A program made the translations under genes and the position numbers. Shown piece after piece: positions 63,753 to 64,000 of a stretch of 64,000 bases of DNA (position 1 is the stretch's first letter; every line of letters starts with the position of its first letter). Under the pieces are notes generated by a model that saw only the letters and a program-made list of their open reading frames with translations, searched no databases and had not been told where the DNA came from. Source of the DNA: an uncultured Clostridia bacterium (GTDB lineage Bacteria; Bacillota; Clostridia; TANB77; CAG-508); contig CAKPKJ010000002.1 in assembly GCA_934167445.1 (NCBI GenBank), forward strand, positions 162,355 to 226,354. Reading direction: 5' to 3'.

Positions 63753-64000
63753 TTGACAAAGAATAAAACATAGAGTATAATAAGAATCGTTCCGCAGATG
63801 AGGAACAAAAAAGAACATTGAAAAGTAAACAATAAAATCCTTTAGAGAATAAACCTAAGCGGTACGATTTTTAGCAATAAAAATCAGTACTACATAGAAT
63901 TTAATTTTTAAAAGTTTTTAGTAAAAAAAGTAAGAAGCATTTAAAGAGCTTGAGAAAAACTTTAAGTTTGATTTATATAAACTCGAAAGAGTAAAATATA
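63753..64000 (+). promoter_or_regulatory. Strong promoter and leader, probably of an rRNA operon
   Basis: TTGACA 63753-63758, 17-bp spacer, TATAAT 63776-63781, then about 220 nt of noncoding leader including AGAACATTGAAAAGTAAAC, which resembles the pre-16S leader (TTGAAAACT-type) of Clostridia. No protein ORF follows. The 16S start motif itself is not reached before the window ends. Confidence 0.55.

Noticed and set aside
63600..64000. 16S rRNA gene
   Set aside because: The 5' motif of 16S is not reached; only the promoter and leader are visible.

Overview
The window is very AT-rich (well under a third G+C by eye) and densely coded, mostly on the + strand, with strong AGGAGG-type ribosome binding sites. 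It carries PolC, RuvB without RuvA beside it, and endospore genes (spoIIM, dpaA, ylbJ, sleB). This points to an endospore-forming, low-G+C Firmicute of the class Clostridia, plausibly an uncultured gut lineage; the lineage is inference.

Layout. 1-20.5 kb is housekeeping: tmcAL (-), rnhA, an EndoQ-like PHP protein, spoIIM, xerD, a split Alg14/Alg13-type glycosyltransferase, ruvB, a GT-C-like membrane protein, queH, a three-gene diaminopimelate cluster, polA, a lytic transglycosylase, a TPR protein, dpaA and uppP. At 20.56-21.27 kb is a complete type III toxin-antitoxin locus (ToxIN/AbiQ type): promoter, three ~34-nt RNA repeats, terminator hairpin, toxin. 21.3-33.1 kb holds ylbJ (probable AUA start), murB, yvcK, a glycogen debranching enzyme, holA, sleB, yqeG, a prepilin peptidase, an M24 aminopeptidase and efp. 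A frameshifted M23 peptidase, tRNA-Trp and a tiny Fst-like type I toxin-antitoxin locus (33.89-34.14 kb) precede glyS.

35.7-41.6 kb is an accessory island built around a diversity-generating retroelement (DGR). It has a pilin-like, C-type-lectin-like target gene with a 149-bp variable repeat (VR), a 149-bp template repeat (TR) that differs from VR at 14 positions which are all adenine in TR, and a converging operon of a MutS-domain-I-like protein, Avd and a DGR reverse transcriptase. An Xre regulator and a tandem ribbon-helix-helix protein flank it. The prepilin peptidase at 30 kb could process the target protein.

41.6-64 kb: a TGS-type nucleoside kinase, an RNHCP protein, a second Fst-like type I toxin-antitoxin locus on the opposite strand (43.64-43.89 kb), a U32 peptidase, a cadherin-like surface protein, PolC with a duplicated OB domain, a noncoding DnaA-box cluster (53.65-54.04 kb), a second pilin-signal protein with BspA-like leucine-rich repeats and an (AC)9 tract, a PfkB kinase/inositol-monophosphatase fusion, lepA, rlmB and a strong promoter with a leader resembling an rRNA operon at the right edge.

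The most notable content is the DGR with its unusual gene order and MutS-like partner, the two divergent copies of one type I toxin-antitoxin family, and the ToxIN locus.
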